Assembly: GCF_000720255.1 (NCBI RefSeq)
Contig: NZ_JOJE01000042.1
Coordinates: 1 to 64,000, forward strand
DNA: 64,000 bases
DNA from: Streptomyces griseus subsp. griseus
Lineage (GTDB): Bacteria; Actinomycetota; Actinomycetes; Streptomycetales; Streptomycetaceae
Direction: 5' to 3'
Part shown: piece after piece, positions 52,392 to 61,424 of the stretch
Position numbering within the stretch: the stretch's first letter is position 1
Layout of the letters: every line of letters starts with the position of its first letter
Made by a program: the position numbers and the translations under genes
Notes under the pieces: generated by a model
What the model was told of the DNA's origin: nothing
The model's input: the letters and a program-made list of their open reading frames with translations, nothing else
Databases searched by the model: none

Positions 52392-53727
52392 TCTCAAAGG
52401 CGCCGAGATCCGGCGCACTTCCGCTGAAGGGCAGTCCCACGTCGGTGCCCTTGTCGGTCAGGGCACTGTTCGCCGCGAGACGGAGGTGGGGCAGCACGGG
52501 CAGGTTCCCGTCCGGCTGGCGGGGCGCGTCCCAGCCGGACGTCGACACACTGCGGAACTGGGAATCCGACAGGGGGACGCCGAGGTTCCAGGAGTTGTAC
52601 GCGGGGTTCGTTCCGCTCATGTTCGACGTGGCCGTTCCGGTGTAGGCGATGTTGTTGCGCAGGGTGCCCCGGCCGACGGCGGCGCCGCGCGAGTCGATTC
52701 CCAGCATGTTGAAGTTGGGGTGGTTTCCGTAGCCCGTGTTGTTGAAGAAGTCGTTGGCGACCGGGTGGTGGTTGGCGTAGAAACCGGCTGCCTTGTTGAG
52801 GAACGCCACCGAGAAGCGGACGGTGTGTTTCGGCGCGTTGGCCTCGTAGTCACCCCCGTAGCCGCCGGACTTGAAGCCGGCTCCGTTGCCGGCGGACGTC
52901 GTCGTCCCCGGCACGTACCCGTTGCGCCAGGCCCACGAGTTCTCGATGGTCACGGGCGAATACGTGGAGATGAGGTCGAAACCGTCATCGGCGTTCCACC
53001 ACGAACGGCAACCCCGGAACGCGTTCGCGGACTGGCCGGCCGGCGTGTAGTGCGAACCGAACCCGTCGGCGTTCTCCCCGGGCCCGTCGTTGCTGCGCTG
53101 GTCGTAGTTGTCATGCGCGTCCGAGTTGAGGACGAGGTTGCCGCCCCCGCCGCTGATGAACAGGCCGGTACCCATGTGGTGGTGGGTGTCGATCTGCTCG
53201 AAAACGTCGTTGTTGCCGGAAACCCAGATCCCCCAGGACTCGGCGTTGCGGTTGTTGTTCTGGGGAACGCCCTTGACTTCCAGTCCTTTGAGGTGGATCC
53301 AGCTGCCGGTGACGTTGAAGCCCTTGATGCGGCAGTTGTCCGTCATCCGCGAGAAGTCGAATACCGGTTTCTCGCCCGGTTGGGCCCAGTACCGGATCGG
53401 GTTGCCCGAGCTGCCGCTTTTGTTGAGGGTGATCGCGTCGACCTTGGCGGTCTGGCTCGAACAGGCGCTGTTCGCGCGGGTGTAGGCGTAGGTGCCGCCC
53501 CGGAAGTAGACCGTGTCGCCCGCCTTGGCGACGGCCTGTGCATGGGCGATCGATGCCCACGGGGCGGCCTGCGTACCTGCTGCTCCGTCGTTCCCGTTCG
53601 GGGCGACGTAGTAGGTGTTTCCGGCCGCCGCGGCGCTCGCGGAGGCTGAGCCGGGGGTCATGGCGACGGAACTCGCCGTGACCACCGAGAGCAGGAGGGC
53701 AGGGGTGCCGAGCTTCGCGGTTCTCAC
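52378..53727 (-). CDS. Pectate lyase family 9 (right-handed beta-helix)
   Basis: Secreted polysaccharide lyase of 449 residues. The signal peptide is about 1-36 (ending SASAAAAG). YYVAPNGNDGAAGTQAAPW opens the parallel beta-helix, and the PL9 signature is GPGENADGFGSHY with GCRSWWNADDGFDL and SPVTIENSWAWRNG, including the calcium-binding Asp cluster. It cleaves the polygalacturonate backbone by beta-elimination. The GTG at 53727 follows CGGGAG. The stop overlaps the GH43 start, so the two are coupled. Confidence 0.9.
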   Translation of the reverse strand: MRTAKLGTPALLLSVVTASSVAMTPGSASASAAAAGNTYYVAPNGNDGAAGTQAAPWASIAHAQAVAKAGDTVYFRGGTYAYTRANSACSSQTAKVDAITLNKSGSSGNPIRYWAQPGEKPVFDFSRMTDNCRIKGFNVTGSWIHLKGLEVKGVPQNNNRNAESWGIWVSGNNDVFEQIDTHHHMGTGLFISGGGGNLVLNSDAHDNYDQRSNDGPGENADGFGSHYTPAGQSANAFRGCRSWWNADDGFDLISTYSPVTIENSWAWRNGYVPGTTTSAGNGAGFKSGGYGGDYEANAPKHTVRFSVAFLNKAAGFYANHHPVANDFFNNTGYGNHPNFNMLGIDSRGAAVGRGTLRNNIAYTGTATSNMSGTNPAYNSWNLGVPLSDSQFRSVSTSGWDAPRQPDGNLPVLPHLRLAANSALTDKGTDVGLPFSGSAPDLGAFENDGR

Positions 53728-53843
53728 AGCGTCATCTCCCGAGTCAGGTGATTTCCCGTGCAGCGGTAGGGCTCGTGCCGGCCTGAAGTACTCAGCGCAG
53801 GCGAAAGCTGCTTTTCGAAGGGCGGGACCACGCGCGTGTCTCT

Positions 53844-53987
53844 TCAGAACTTCAAGGCGCCGGCGGCCAGGTTGGCGATGAAGTGGCGTGAGCCGATCAG
53901 GAAGGCCCCGATCAGCGGGATCACGGACATGAGCGCTCCGGCGATGACCATCGACTGGCCGGTGGTGCAGACGCCGTTCATCGGCGA
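53844..53987 (-). pseudogene. C-terminal remnant of a sugar ABC permease (MalG type)
   Basis: The minus frame ends MVIAGALMSVIPLIGAFLIG followed by FIANLAAGALKF and a TGA, the exact C-terminal pattern of MalG-type permeases. Only about 45 codons are left, and it abuts the broken binding-protein gene. Confidence 0.85.
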
Positions 53988-54020
53988 CAGGGACGAACTG
54001 CGCGAGGCATTCGAACTGGC

Positions 54021-54875
54021 TTACCGGATCGGCAGGGACGGCCTGTCGGCCGGCGCCCCGGATGGCTCCCCCGACTTGTACGGAGTGATCACCAGCGGCC
54101 GCCAGCCGGTCGGCGCGGTGTGGTGGGGCCTCGCCTTCCCGGAGTCGGCCGCGCCGAAGACCGAGGGCACGTGGCAGGTGGCCGACCAGCCGGCGGCTTC
54201 GGCGACGTACCGGCCGCCCCGGGTCATGAACTTGGTGCCAAGCCGGCCCCGCCGGATGCTCCAGACGTGGCGGATGTTGGGGCAGACCAACGCGCGCTCC
54301 TGGGACTTCCGCAGTTCCTTGCCCAGGGTGATGAAGCCGTCCCAGTCCGGGGCCCGGGCGGCGAGCTCCTTCGGGTCGGTGGTGATCCCGGCTTCCTGAA
54401 GCAGGTCGGCGCGGTAGAACAGCCCGGTGGGGCCGGTGTCCATGGGGAACGCGATCATCCGGCCCTCGGGCGTGACGCACTCGTTTGACTTCCAGTCCAG
54501 GCACCGGCTCTTCAGCTCGGCCGCGCCGAAGTAGTTGAGGTTGACGAACACGTCCTGATTGGGGAAGTAGGTGGCCACGTCGGAGTTGATTGCGATGATG
54601 TCCGGCACCATGGACTTGCCGGCGAGCGTGGTACCCACCTCGGTGTTGACATGGCCGCCGACGTCGGTGCGGCTGAGTCTGAAGTCCTGGGCCCCGGGAA
54701 TGCCTTTCGTCTCTGCCCGAGCGACCACCTTGCCGCTCACCGACCGGCCCCAGGTCCACAGCGTGATCTCATCCGGGTCGCCGAGCGAGCGCTGCGACCC
54801 GCAGCCGGCCGTCCCGAACCCTCCGGCGGCCGCTCCGGCGCTCAGCGCCAGCAACCGTCTTCGTGACACTGCCAT
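54021..54875 (-). pseudogene. Sugar-binding lipoprotein, truncated and rearranged
   Basis: The N-terminal half is normal. The signal MAVSRRRLLALSAGAAAG ends at a lipobox-like TAGC, then EITLWTWGRSVSGKVV and MIAFPMDTGPTGLFYRADLL are typical of group-1 sugar-binding proteins. After about residue 190 the sequence stops resembling the family, and the frame closes after only 284 codons against about 430 expected. The permease partners are gone except for the fragment at 53844. The locus therefore lost its own importer for pectin-derived sugars. Confidence 0.8.
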
Positions 54876-55256
54876 GGACGCGTGCACCACCTTCCGGGTG
54901 AGCGGCCCACCCCCTGATCTCTCGGGCGGTGGCGGAACAGACATCGCGAACGTTGGTCTGGTTGGGCGCCGAGGGCGCCAACTCGCACGCCGGTCCGGAG
55001 CCACCGCAACTGTCGAGCCGACCAGCCGTGACTCACCCATGGAGAGGCCTCCTGTTACCACTGATGCGGGGATTGCCTCGCCGGTCGTACCCTCGCCCCG
55101 GCTTCTGCCTTCGTCGCACGCCGCGGCCCGGTCGGAGCCAAGCCGCTTCTGCACGCCACCGAAAGGTAGGGACGACTGCGACGTCGGTCTGCGGCACCGC
55201 CGTCATTGAGGCCACCCGCGAACCGAGCGGCCCCGGTTGGCGCCCACCGCCGCGTG
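54876..55256. other. Intergenic region between the broken binding protein and acetylesterase
   Basis: 381 bases with no gene seen. Frames on either strand are Arg/Pro/Ser-rich. It would have held the promoter of the former transporter. Confidence 0.5.
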
Positions 55257-56132
55257 CTACGTGAGATACGCGGCGAGCGGGAGGTTCTGGCGGCGCACGT
55301 CACCGGCGACGAGCCCTGCGACCCGCTGGGCGCCGTAGGTGTCGAAGTGGGTGTGGTCGTTGCAGAAGAAGGTGCCCAGGGGACCGCTGCCTCCGTAGTC
55401 GCCGTTGTTCGGGCAGAAGCGCAGACTGTTGTAGAGCGAGACACTGAGCGTCTGCAGGTCGATGACCGGCGCCCTGGTGGCGGATCCGGCGGCGAAGGTC
55501 TCGCCCACGAAGCCGCGGTTCTTGGTCGCTGTGCCGCCGGAGCAGGTGATGGCGGCGACCGGGGTGAGCAGCACCGGGTGCGCGCCCCGGGCCAGGGCGG
55601 CCTGCGCCATCATGGTCATCAGCTGTTGGTACCGGGCCGGGCCGACGTGCCGGGGGCAGGTCGAGGAGGAGTCGTTGATGCCGAACTGGATGAACAGGTA
55701 GTCACCGGCCTTCATTCCGGTGCTCGAGTTCAGCATCGCCTGCCAGCGGGACGAGTACGTGGTGGACGTGAGGCGGCACTCACCGTCCGAGCCCTTGGTG
55801 CTGCTCACGTTCCCCTCGTACAGCCAGGTCTGGATGCTGCGGCCTCCCACGGCCTGGTTCTTGACGGTCACGTCGCTGGTGAGCAGGGCGTCGAACTGGC
55901 TGCCCCAGCCGACCGGACAACGGCCGGAACTCGGGTTGGCCATGGTGGAGTCGCCGGCCAGCCACACGGTGACCGGCGCGGCGACCGCCCGTGCGGCCGG
56001 GGCCTGGGCCTGGGCGTGGGAGGCGCTGGTGCAGTTCGTGGCGACGCGGTCCGCCGCGGATGCGGCGCTGACACCCAGGCTCGACAAGGCGATCATGAGC
56101 GCGGTCGTGATGAGAATCCGTAAGTTCCTCAA
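55257..56132 (-). CDS. SGNH hydrolase, rhamnogalacturonan acetylesterase type (CE12)
   Basis: Secreted esterase of 291 residues. The TTG start at 56132 is chosen because AAGGAGG lies six bases upstream. A signal peptide (about 1-27, ending SAASA) follows. Block I is VWLAGDSTMAN with the nucleophile Ser, block III FIQFGINDSS and block V CNDHTHFDTYGAQ with Asp and His. CE12 enzymes remove acetyl groups from rhamnogalacturonan I so lyases can act. It follows the second esterase by 34 bases. Confidence 0.88.
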   Translation of the reverse strand: MRNLRILITTALMIALSSLGVSAASAADRVATNCTSASHAQAQAPAARAVAAPVTVWLAGDSTMANPSSGRCPVGWGSQFDALLTSDVTVKNQAVGGRSIQTWLYEGNVSSTKGSDGECRLTSTTYSSRWQAMLNSSTGMKAGDYLFIQFGINDSSSTCPRHVGPARYQQLMTMMAQAALARGAHPVLLTPVAAITCSGGTATKNRGFVGETFAAGSATRAPVIDLQTLSVSLYNSLRFCPNNGDYGGSGPLGTFFCNDHTHFDTYGAQRVAGLVAGDVRRQNLPLAAYLT

Positions 56133-56166
56133 CGGGTCCCTCCTTGGGACTGGCGCCGGGCGTCGG

Positions 56167-57243
56167 TCAGCGCAGGTACGCGGCCAGGGGCAGGCGCTGC
56201 TCGCGGATGCTCTGGAGCACCAGCCCGCCCATCTGGCTCGCGCCGTACTGCGAGAAGTGGGTGTTGTCCGTGACACCATCGACGGATGAGCGCAGGAAGA
56301 GCTGTGCGGAGGCGGAAGGGCCGAGGGACTCGACGAGCGCCTTGCTCTTGGCGGTCAGGTCGATCACCGGAACCCTCTGGGCCGTCCCGACCGAGCGCAT
56401 CTCGGCGGGCAGGTTCACGCCGACGCCGTTGACGTGCAGGGCCGTTGACGTGAGCCGGCTGCCGTCGAACAGCCGGCGGACCGGCGGCGTCACCAGAACG
56501 GGGACGCCGCCCTTCGCACGGACCTGCGTGATCATGGAGGTGAGGTTGCTCCGGAAGGCTGACGCGCTGGTCTGCTTGTCGTTGTGGCCGAACTGGATGA
56601 AGACCGCGTCGTTTGCCTTGACCTTCGACAGCAGCGCCGGGAAGAGCGCCGAGTTCCTCAGGAAGCTGCCCGAACTCTCCCCCGAGTCCGCGTAGTTGGC
56701 GACGGACGCTCCGGGACCCACCGCCGGCGTGATCATCTGGCCCCATCCCGTGTACGGGGCCACGGGCTGGTCGCACACGGTCGAGTCACCGGCCAGGTAG
56801 GCGACCAGCGGCTGGGCCACCGGTTTCACGGAGACGGCCGACACCTGCGGGTTGGTCCCCGCGAACCGGATGTCCAGACCGGGGTTTCCGGTGCCGCCCT
56901 GGCCAGTCGGCTGCCCTTCCGGCTGCCGTACGTTGACCGTGAACGAGTACGTGGCGGCGGCACCGGCCGCCGTCTTCGTCGCCGGAAGCATCAGGCGCCG
57001 GGCCTCCACCCACACGTCGGTCTCGGCGGCAGTGGCACCACCGACGGAGACCGTCACGTCGTAGTTGCCGGGTGAGACCGCGTAGTGACACTTGATCGGC
57101 GCAGTGCCGGAACAACCGGCCGGCAGTGCCCGCGTGGCGGCATCGGCATGCGCCGCACCGGTGCCGACCAGCGTCGCAAGGGTCAGCAGACCCACTGCTC
57201 CCAGCCTGACCCCGTGCCCTTCGAGACTTGATGTCATGCCCAT
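56167..57243 (-). CDS. SGNH hydrolase, second rhamnogalacturonan acetylesterase-like protein
   Basis: Secreted esterase of 358 residues. The signal is about 1-35. An N-terminal beta domain (about 45-150, with CHYAVSPGNYDVTVSVGG) resembles the carbohydrate-binding domain seen before some CE12 catalytic domains. The SGNH blocks are VAYLAGDSTVCDQ, FIQFGHNDKQT and VTDNTHFSQYGASQ. The C-terminal ending REQRLPLAAYL closely matches the other esterase's RRQNLPLAAYL, so the two catalytic domains are paralogous. Part of a unit with GH53. Confidence 0.87.
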   Translation of the reverse strand: MGMTSSLEGHGVRLGAVGLLTLATLVGTGAAHADAATRALPAGCSGTAPIKCHYAVSPGNYDVTVSVGGATAAETDVWVEARRLMLPATKTAAGAAATYSFTVNVRQPEGQPTGQGGTGNPGLDIRFAGTNPQVSAVSVKPVAQPLVAYLAGDSTVCDQPVAPYTGWGQMITPAVGPGASVANYADSGESSGSFLRNSALFPALLSKVKANDAVFIQFGHNDKQTSASAFRSNLTSMITQVRAKGGVPVLVTPPVRRLFDGSRLTSTALHVNGVGVNLPAEMRSVGTAQRVPVIDLTAKSKALVESLGPSASAQLFLRSSVDGVTDNTHFSQYGASQMGGLVLQSIREQRLPLAAYLR

Positions 57244-57305
57244 TACAATCACCATTCCAGTTTTTGGCCGGAGAGTTGCCCGGGTTGAGGTCCATGGCCC
57301 GCCGC

Positions 57306-58364
57306 TCAGGCCTGGGTGAAGCCGTTCATGATCGCCGTGGGCCGCTTGGTGGAGGAGTCCCAGGCGCCCATGTTGTAGCCGGTGAACGGGGACATGCACT
57401 CCGGTTCCCAGTAGAAGAGGCCCTGCCCTCCGTTGGCCTTCAGCGCCTTGATGTAGGCGACCAGCGAGGCCTGGGTGGAGGAGGCCCGGTCCACCCGGCC
57501 GCCGAACTCGCTCTGCAGGAACGGTTTGCCGTAGGCGTCGGAGATCCTCTTCATGTTCGCGACGATGCCGGGGGCGAGGTCGGCGCTGCCGTAGGAGGAG
57601 AACACCGACATGTCCCACTTGCCGCCGTTCGCGGCGAAGCGGCTGAAGAACGTCGTCATGACGTCGTACTTCTGCGGCTGGGCCAGGTGGATGCACACCC
57701 TCGAGTTCGGTGACACCGCCTTCACCTGCGTGTACGCCGCGTTGAGCAGCCCGGTCATCTGGGCCGGGCTGGAGACGCTGCCGACGGGGCGGCAGATCCC
57801 GCTGTTGATCTCGTTGCCGATCTGCACCCAGGTGGGGAGCACGTCGTTGTTCCTCATGACCGTCATGGTCTGGTTCACGTACGTGCTCAGCGCGGTGCGC
57901 GTCTGGCTGTAGCTCATGTTCCGCCAGGCCGCGGGTGGGTTCTGCACGCCGACGGAGTTCCAGGTGTCGCCGAACATGTAGTCGAGCATGATCGACATCC
58001 CGGCGGCCTTGATCCGCTTGGCGAAGGCGGCCACCTCGTTGATGCTGCAATGCCCGTCGGTCGCACTGCTGGACGGATTGACGAACGTGCGCAGCCGGAC
58101 GGCGGTGATGCCGAACCCCTTGAGGATGGTCAGCAGGTCCTGGGCCTGCCCGCCGGCGTTCTTCCAGGAGTAGCCGCGCGCCTCCATCTGAGGTGCCCAG
58201 CTGATGTCGACGCCCTTGACGAAGCTCGCCGCGGCCTCGGCAGGCGTCTCGAGTTCGGCGAGCGCGGCGGCGGTGGCGAGCGCCCCGGCGGTGGCGGTGG
58301 TGGCCTTGAGCAGGATTCGCCGGCTGATGCGCCCGGCAGCTGGTGTGGGGGGTTGCGGGGACAT
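57306..58364 (-). CDS. GH53 endo-beta-1,4-galactanase, Tat-exported
   Basis: Secreted galactanase of 352 residues consisting of the barrel only. A twin-arginine signal ISRRILLKATTATAGALATA is followed by the barrel starting KGVDISWAPQMEARG. The acid/base is in WVQIGNEINSGI and the nucleophile in FLQSEFGGRVD. It lacks the extra domains of the GH53 at 48171 and is clearly divergent from it. GGAAGG precedes the ATG. It is first gene of the unit with two acetylesterases and faces the PL11 gene. Confidence 0.9.
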   Translation of the reverse strand: MSPQPPTPAAGRISRRILLKATTATAGALATAAALAELETPAEAAASFVKGVDISWAPQMEARGYSWKNAGGQAQDLLTILKGFGITAVRLRTFVNPSSSATDGHCSINEVAAFAKRIKAAGMSIMLDYMFGDTWNSVGVQNPPAAWRNMSYSQTRTALSTYVNQTMTVMRNNDVLPTWVQIGNEINSGICRPVGSVSSPAQMTGLLNAAYTQVKAVSPNSRVCIHLAQPQKYDVMTTFFSRFAANGGKWDMSVFSSYGSADLAPGIVANMKRISDAYGKPFLQSEFGGRVDRASSTQASLVAYIKALKANGGQGLFYWEPECMSPFTGYNMGAWDSSTKRPTAIMNGFTQA

Positions 58365-58619
58365 GGTCGGTCCTTCCTTCCGTTGGCCGCGAGTGAGCCG
58401 TCGCGGTCGGCGGAGAGGGGGCGGTGAGAAGGAGATGTGGAGGAGCAGGGCGGATGGGTGGAGCAACTGACCTTCGGACTCGCTGAGTTGGTGTGGCCGC
58501 GTGCGATCCGGCCGATGCGCCTCCCTCTGTGCGGCAACAACTACGGCAGGAGTGCTGATGAGTGGCGGGTGTCGAAGGGGGCGGCCTGGGCGTGCCAGGG
58601 ACGCTCCTACAGGTCGGAT

Positions 58620-58635
58620 CTGTGAGCGATCACAG
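58620..58635. promoter_or_regulatory. Palindromic operator CTGTGAGCGATCACAG
   Basis: Arms CTGTGA and TCACAG are perfect around GCGA with CG at the centre, the form of LacI-family operators, and also like a CRP half-site pair with short spacing. It lies about 255 bases upstream of the GH53 ATG and in the control region shared with PL11. Confidence 0.55.
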
Positions 58636-58930
58636 GCGTGGTTGCGAACGGAAGTGCGCAATCGCATCACAACGAACTTGAGGTGCATCACGCAGCTTCT
58701 CGATCGGACACCAAGCTGTCAACCATTGCTCATCAATCCAGGGAAGAAGCAGTGCGATCCTGTGGACGGGGACTCGCCGCGCCTCGGCCGTGAGCTGTCT
58801 GAAACGGCGGGAGTATGCCCAGTTCAAGTGCCCTTTTAGAAGGAATGCAGCGATGGGGACGAGGCTGCGCACGGGACATCTCGCTGGCTCGCATCCGAAC
58901 ACGCTCGAACAGAAAAGGCCAACAGAATGC

Positions 58931-58959
58931 TTGACGGGCTATCAGTGAATTTCTACCCT
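58931..58959 (+). promoter_or_regulatory. Promoter of the PL11 gene
   Basis: TTGACG (58931-58936) and TACCCT (58954-58959) are separated by 17 bases. Transcription would begin near 58966, directly before the operator at 58969-58982 and about 77 bases before the GTG start. Confidence 0.6.
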
Positions 58960-58968
58960 CGCAGCGAA

Positions 58969-58982
58969 TGGGAGCGTTCCCA
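58969..58982. promoter_or_regulatory. CebR-like operator at the PL11 transcription start
   Basis: TGGGAGCGTTCCCA differs at one position from TGGGAGCGCTCCCA, the known binding site of the Streptomyces cello-oligosaccharide repressor CebR. It covers the predicted +3 to +16 of the PL11 transcript, a position suited to repression. Confidence 0.72.
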
Positions 58983-59042
58983 CATGTGTGGTCAGACCGC
59001 CATCTCCGCGATCTTCATGCCACCCCCACATCGGAGGTCATA

Positions 59043-60947
59043 GTGACCGACCCGCACCGGCATCCGCGCACCGCAGCACGCCCATCGCGATTCCAACGCC
59101 GTTCAAGCAACCGGCTGTTCGGCGGTTTGACGGCCGCCACCGCACTGGCCCTCTCCGCACTCACCGGACTGCCGCAGACCGCGCACGCCGCGACCGCGCG
59201 GCAGGTGGAACGCCTGGATCGGGGCCTGACCAGCGTCCACACCGGCAGCGGGAACCTGGTGTCGTGGCGGTGGCTGGCCACTGACCCGAACGATGTGGCC
59301 TTCAACGTCTACCGTGGCGGCACCAGGCTCAATTCCTCGCCCCTGACCACCTCGACGAACTACTTGGACGCCAGTGCCCCGGACTCGTCCGACTACACGG
59401 TGCGCGCGGTGGTGAACGGCATCGAGCAGGCGCCGTCCGAGCACGCGCTCCAGTTCCGCACCGGGTACAAGGACGTGCCGATCTCCCCGCCGGCCGGCGG
59501 CACCTCCCCGGGCAACTCGCCGTACACCTACGAGGCCAACGACGCCTCCGTCGGGGACCTCGACGGCGACGGCGCCCTGGACATCGTTCTGAAGTGGCAG
59601 CCGACGAACGCCAAGGACAACTCCCAGTCCGGCTACACGGGCAACACGATCATCGACGGCATCAAGCTCGACGGCACTCGCCTGTGGCGCATCGACCTGG
59701 GCCGCAACATCCGCTCCGGCGCGCACTACACGCAGTTCCAGGTGTACGACTACGACGGCGACGGCAAGGCAGAGGTCGCCATGAAGACCGCCGACGGCAC
59801 ACGGGACGGCACCGGCGCGGTGATCGGCAGTTCCTCGGCCGATCACCGCAACTCCTCTGGCTACGTTCTGGCCGGCCCCGAGTACCTGACGATGTTCAAC
59901 GGGCAGACGGGCAAGGCGATGCAGTCCGTCGACTACGTCCCAGCCCGAGGCACGGTGTCGTCCTGGGGGGACTCCTACGGCAACCGCGTGGACCGGTTCC
60001 TGGCGGGCACGGCGTACCTCGACGGCGCCCGCCCCTCGGTGATCATGGCACGTGGCTACTACACCCGCGCGGTGATCGCGGCCTGGGACTGGCGGAACGG
60101 ACAGTTCACCCGCCGGTGGACCTTCGACTCCAACGCCAACAGCGGCTACGCCGGCCAGGGCAACCACCAGTTGTCGGTCGCGGACGTGGACGGGGACGGC
60201 AAGGACGAGATCGTCTACGGCGCGATGGCCGTCGATGACAACGGCAACGGCCTGTGGACGACGCGGAACGGCCACGGGGACGCGATGCACGTGGGCGACC
60301 TCGACCCGTCCCGGCCAGGTCTGGAGGAGTTCAAGGTCGACGAGGACAGCTCCAAGCCGTCCTCCTGGATGGCGGACGCGAGGACCGGCCAGATCCTCTG
60401 GTCCACCCCGGCCGGCGGTGACAACGGCCGGGGCGTGTCCGGTGACATCTGGTCCGGCAGCGCGGGCGCCGAGTCGTGGTCGTCGCTCGTGAGCGGCGTC
60501 CGCAACCCCAAGGGCGCTGTGGTCGCCACTCGTAAGCCCGGGTCGAGCAACTTCCTGGCGTGGTGGGACGGCGACACGACGCGCGAACTCCTCGACGGCA
60601 CCCACATCGACAAGTACGGCACCTCCGGCGATACCCGCCTGCTCACCGGCTCCGGGGTCCACTCCAACAACGGCACCAAGTCGACGCCGTCCTTGTCCGG
60701 CGACATCCTCGGCGACTGGCGCGAGGAGGTCATCTGGCCGACGTCCAACAACACGGCCCTGCGGATCTACTCCACGCCGTACCAGACCCCTACGCGGATC
60801 ACGACCCTCCTTCACGACACCCAGTACCGCGCGGCCCTGGCCTGGCAGAACACCGCCTACAACCAGCCCCCGCACCCCAGCTTCTTCATCGGCGGCAACA
60901 TGCCCACGCCACCCCGCCCCACCGTCGCGCTGCCGAACAGCCTCTGA
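59043..60947 (+). CDS. Rhamnogalacturonan lyase, polysaccharide lyase family 11
   Basis: Secreted RG-I endolyase of 634 residues, similar in layout to YesW/RhiE. The GTG at 59043 has GGAGG five bases upstream. The signal is about 15-45 (TALALSALTGLPQTAHA). A short fibronectin-like stretch is followed by the eight-bladed propeller, in which calcium-binding repeats such as DLDGDGALDIVLK, DYDGDGKAEVAMK and DVDGDGKDEIVYG are plain. It cleaves the rhamnose-galacturonate backbone after the acetylesterases have deacetylated it. It is monocistronic, with a strong hairpin directly after it. Confidence 0.93.
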   Translation: MTDPHRHPRTAARPSRFQRRSSNRLFGGLTAATALALSALTGLPQTAHAATARQVERLDRGLTSVHTGSGNLVSWRWLATDPNDVAFNVYRGGTRLNSSPLTTSTNYLDASAPDSSDYTVRAVVNGIEQAPSEHALQFRTGYKDVPISPPAGGTSPGNSPYTYEANDASVGDLDGDGALDIVLKWQPTNAKDNSQSGYTGNTIIDGIKLDGTRLWRIDLGRNIRSGAHYTQFQVYDYDGDGKAEVAMKTADGTRDGTGAVIGSSSADHRNSSGYVLAGPEYLTMFNGQTGKAMQSVDYVPARGTVSSWGDSYGNRVDRFLAGTAYLDGARPSVIMARGYYTRAVIAAWDWRNGQFTRRWTFDSNANSGYAGQGNHQLSVADVDGDGKDEIVYGAMAVDDNGNGLWTTRNGHGDAMHVGDLDPSRPGLEEFKVDEDSSKPSSWMADARTGQILWSTPAGGDNGRGVSGDIWSGSAGAESWSSLVSGVRNPKGAVVATRKPGSSNFLAWWDGDTTRELLDGTHIDKYGTSGDTRLLTGSGVHSNNGTKSTPSLSGDILGDWREEVIWPTSNNTALRIYSTPYQTPTRITTLLHDTQYRAALAWQNTAYNQPPHPSFFIGGNMPTPPRPTVALPNSL

Positions 60948-60960
60948 GCTGGACAGCCGT

Positions 60961-60998
60961 CTTCCCTGATGCTTGAGCGAGTTCAAGCATCAGGGAAG
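60961..60998. terminator. Perfect 16-pair hairpin terminator after PL11
   Basis: CTTCCCTGATGCTTGA (60961-60976) and TCAAGCATCAGGGAAG (60983-60998) pair fully around the 6-base loop gcgagt, 14 bases beyond the stop. No T tract follows. It is symmetric and would work on both strands. Confidence 0.88.
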
Positions 60999-61424
60999 GG
61001 GTGTTCGTCGAACGAGTGGAACCTGGCATGGGTAACGGAGCACTGGCAGTGGTGCACGCGGCACGCTGATGGTGTTCTTGGGGTACAGCACCTGTCGGAG
61101 GCGGCGGTCGCACGGCCCGGGCGGAAGTCCGGGCGCCCGTGCCGCCTTCTTCTGGCCTCATGGTGCTTGCCGCCGAGCCCGTCAGCGGAGCCCTGCCGCG
61201 CCAATTCCGCCGAGATCATCGCCCACCGCAACACAGGCGCCGGTCTGCCCTTGTCTCGCGTCCCCGACCCGATCCACGGCTCCGTCCCGGTGGCCGCGAA
61301 GCCGCCGCTCGCTCGCTGACAAGCCACGAGAATCGAAAGGCGCTGAGGACGCTCACGAGGAGCGGGGCGGCGCGGAGCGTAGTCACCCAGGCCGTAAACA
61401 CGTCTCAGTCCTACGGCTCTCTCT
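60999..61424. other. Unassigned stretch after the PL11 terminator
   Basis: 426 bases with only Arg/Pro-rich short frames on both strands. Nothing recognised. Confidence 0.5.

Larger units (their letters stand above)
58365..59042. promoter_or_regulatory. Divergent control region of the GH53 unit and PL11 gene
   Basis: 678 bases without a gene, more AT-rich toward the right. It contains two palindromes of LacI type (58620-58635 and 58969-58982, listed separately) and the PL11 promoter. A weaker relative of the second palindrome, CAGGGACGCTCCTA, lies at 58596-58609. Confidence 0.7.

Noticed and set aside
53728..54759. N-terminal extension making PL9 a 793-residue protein
   Set aside because: The extension reads through the permease and binding-protein relics in the wrong frame. 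The GTG at 53727 with GGGAG and a signal peptide is the real start.
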